A DNA stretch of 64,000 nucleotides, from contig NZ_JAMTCO010000005.1 in the NCBI RefSeq assembly GCF_024171925.1, forward strand, positions 124,001 through 188,000. Direction: 5' to 3'. Of this stretch, positions 62,427-64,000 are shown one piece after another. Positions within the stretch are counted from its first letter, which is position 1, and every line of letters starts with the position of its first letter. Position numbers and translations under genes: made by a program. The notes beneath the pieces are model-generated. The model was not told where the DNA came from, did no database searches, and worked only from the letters and a program-made list of their open reading frames with translations. Source of the DNA: Actinokineospora diospyrosa (GTDB taxonomy: Bacteria > Actinomycetota > Actinomycetes > Mycobacteriales > Pseudonocardiaceae).

Positions 62427-63107
62427 ATGTCACCGGTCAGGGCACTGCGCACTGGCGTGTTGGCGGCGGCGACCGGCCTGCTCGCGTTCACGGCACCAGC
62501 CGAGGCCAGCGTTCCCGCCGACAGCAGCGGCACGGTCGGTGCGGCGATGGCACTCGTCGGCACCGAGGCGATCGACATCGGCCCGCTCGCCCCGTGCGCC
62601 GCGGGTGGTCCGGGCATCGGCACGACGACCGGCCAGAGCTCGGACAAGGGCCTGGTCAGCTACGGCCTGGGCAGCAGCACGTGTTCCTACGACCCGGCCA
62701 CCGGCTCGGCGTCGGCGACGGTCAACGGCCGCCAGTTCCAGCTCAACCGGGAGAACGTCGCGGGCGTCCCGGCGCTGAAGATCGCCACCTTCTCCGTCTC
62801 CTGCTCTACCAACGACGAGGGCGGCGTGACCAGCTCGGTGACCCTCGGCGGCGTCACCGGCCTGGAGATACCGGAGGAGATCCCCCCGAACCACACCATC
62901 CTGGTACCGGGCTTCTTCCCGGAGGACCCGCCGATCGCCAAGGTCGTGCTCAACGACGTCCTGGAGGCCGAAGCCCCGGACCGCTCGGTCACCGTCCACG
63001 CCGCCAAGATCTGGCTCTACCCGGACGCCGACCCGGCAGGCCCCCCGGCCCCCGGCAGCGGCTCGATCACCCTGGGGTCGGTGACGTGCAACCCAGCCCA
63101 TGACTAA
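62427..63107 (+). CDS. Secreted hypothetical protein
   Basis: A 226-residue exported protein with a signal peptide (about 1-28, AEA). The mature part is beta-rich with four Cys (LAPCAAG, SSTCSYD, VSCST, VTCNP) likely in two disulfides. It resembles choice-of-anchor-type actinobacterial surface proteins without an anchor. Function unknown. ATG after GGAGGGAG; it is divergent from the helicase gene. Confidence 0.78.
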   Translation: MSPVRALRTGVLAAATGLLAFTAPAEASVPADSSGTVGAAMALVGTEAIDIGPLAPCAAGGPGIGTTTGQSSDKGLVSYGLGSSTCSYDPATGSASATVNGRQFQLNRENVAGVPALKIATFSVSCSTNDEGGVTSSVTLGGVTGLEIPEEIPPNHTILVPGFFPEDPPIAKVVLNDVLEAEAPDRSVTVHAAKIWLYPDADPAGPPAPGSGSITLGSVTCNPAHD

Positions 63108-63273
63108 CGGGCACCCGCTTTGCTAGTGTCTTCGCCATGACTGCCGGGTCGGCCACGCGCCGCACACAGAACGGGCGCCCGGCCCTGGCTTGATCACCCC
63201 GCGGGCCCGCGGCCCGCCCCCTCCGCCACAGGTTCTCGACGGAATCGCTTGTGGCGGGAGGAGGTGAGAAACA

Positions 63274-63483
63274 ATGAGTTGGTCGAACTTCGAGTCCAAG
63301 CACAAGGTCGGCGACGTCATCGATGGCGTGGTCACCGGCACCGTGCCCTTCGGCTCCTGGGTCGAATACGCGGGCGTCACCGGTCTGGCCTACGAGCAGA
63401 CCCTGCCCGTGGGCACCACCGTGACGGTCCGAATCCTGGCGATCGACCCGCAACGGGAGCGGTTCAGCTTGGAACAGGTGTGA
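63274..63483 (+). CDS. Small S1-domain RNA-binding protein
   Basis: A 69-residue protein made of a single S1 (OB-fold) domain: HKVGDVIDGVVTGTVPFGSWVEY at residues 10-32 (split), GLAYEQTLPVGTTVTVRILAID and RERFSLEQV. ATG after GGAGGAGGTGAG. Stand-alone S1 proteins of this size probably bind RNA or ribosomes. Its own strong terminator follows six bases after the stop. Confidence 0.83.
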   Translation: MSWSNFESKHKVGDVIDGVVTGTVPFGSWVEYAGVTGLAYEQTLPVGTTVTVRILAIDPQRERFSLEQV

Positions 63484-63488
63484 GGTAG

Positions 63489-63527
63489 GCGCTGGTCCGG
63501 GGAAGGTGAGATTCCCCGGACCAGCGC
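63489..63527 (+). terminator. Very strong terminator after the S1 gene
   Basis: A perfect 16-bp stem (63489-63504 with 63512-63527) around a 7-base loop, starting six bases after the stop codon. Confidence 0.85.
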
Positions 63528-63649
63528 TGCTCATTACAGCACGCCTCCCCACACCTCCCCCGAAACTCAAACCCATCAGGCGGCTTCCCCCTGCCCGCTC
63601 AGCCACGGCCAACCCCTCGGCTCCCTGCGCGGCCCCTGAACCCCCGGAA

Positions 63650-64000
63650 GCCGAGACGCCAATCCGGCCCCGTCAGACTGCCCACCTGCTCAGCCCCGCG
63701 CCCCTCGGACCCATCGGTGCCATCCCAGCTGCCGTCAGGTCCGCCCCAACCCACCTTCCCAGCACCTGGACAGTCGGAGTCGCTGGTGCCAGGCCGGCTC
63801 GATGGGGCGGACTTGTTTTGCGTGGGGGGACGACACCCGTAGCGTCGTCAGCGGCAGGGCCTGCTTTTGGGCCCCTGCTTTGCGGTTCTGCGTCGGGTGT
63901 TGTAAGGGCCCCGCGCAAAATAAGTTCGCCCCATCGAGCTGCACGCATTGTCGCGTTTCCCGCCGATGTTGCCGCCAGGCGACGAGGCGTTTCCCGGAGC
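63650..64000 (+). repeat. Composite repeat element, copy D, cut by window edge
   Basis: Two degenerate ~69-bp units (about 63650-63797), the palindrome (63798-63938), and the first ~60 bases of the conserved spacer to the edge. Same orientation as B and C. The ~128-bp DnaA-box repeats would lie beyond the window. Between 63528 and 63650 nothing is recognised. Confidence 0.85.
63798..63938. repeat. Long palindrome, copy D
   Basis: Outer arms as in copy C, including the G-T wobble; the loop-proximal part differs by a short change (GTCGTCAGCGG in place of the GTTTCCGCGCGG of copies B and C) on one side. Pairing of the outer and middle stems is preserved. Confidence 0.85.

Overview
The window is very GC-rich, uses many GTG starts and packs genes tightly, with little intergenic space outside a repeated element. 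Gene content (Tex, LutABC, CtaD, SerB, a rhodanese/GlxA pair, DUF202 and DUF3467 proteins, rare TTA leucine codons) points to an actinomycete, most likely in the order Pseudonocardiales. No rRNA, tRNA, insertion sequence, prophage or CRISPR array was recognised.

Layout. 1-5.8 kb: a cut-off DUF4239 membrane protein, a DUF2252 protein, a PhoD-type phosphatase, an acidic unknown and a winged-helix regulator. 7-11.6 kb: DUF3467, a GlxA-type regulator divergent from a rhodanese, two paralogous unknowns, an O6-alkylguanine-DNA alkyltransferase and an HTH-like protein. 11.6-17.8 kb: carbohydrate catabolism, with a GntR regulator divergent from edd, then eda (Entner-Doudoroff), then an operon of SIS isomerase, class II aldolase and PfkB kinase behind a DasR-like operator. 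18.7-22.1 kb: two DUF202 proteins, an HTH protein with a broken hexapeptide repeat, a Gfo/Idh/MocA oxidoreductase and a DUF1508-like protein.

22.2-37.3 kb is the most unusual block. The phosphate transporter genes pstC-pstA-pstS begin it and pstB ends it. Between them lie about 10 kb of exported proteins: two further divergent substrate-binding-like proteins, an Ig-like protein with a WxL-like C-terminus, a DUF916-like membrane protein, a small anchored protein, a Thr-stalk protein ending in an LASTG sorting signal, and a sortase-fold protein in which the catalytic His and Cys are replaced by Arg and Ala. I read this as a surface-displayed solute-capture apparatus built around a Pst transporter.

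37.4-43.1 kb: STAS, ankyrin-like and membrane-tethered sigma-like proteins, then tex. 43.4-48.5 kb: lutABC, a large secreted vWA/Calx-beta protein and cspA. 48.7-63.5 kb: a TetR/FAD-monooxygenase pair with twin operators, an M50-type peptidase, TetR, a ProA-like dehydrogenase, ctaD, serB, LysR/EamA, a Pth2-like hydrolase, a DinG-like helicase, a secreted unknown and a 69-residue S1 protein.

Four intergenic regions (about 5.8-6.6, 17.9-18.6, 39.7-40.8 and 63.65-64.0 kb) carry copies of one composite non-coding element. Each has degenerate ~69-bp tandem repeats, a ~142-bp imperfect palindrome with compensatory base changes between copies, a conserved spacer, and ~128-bp tandem repeats studded with DnaA-box-like 9-mers. 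Together with the Pst/surface cluster this is the strongest candidate for something undescribed.
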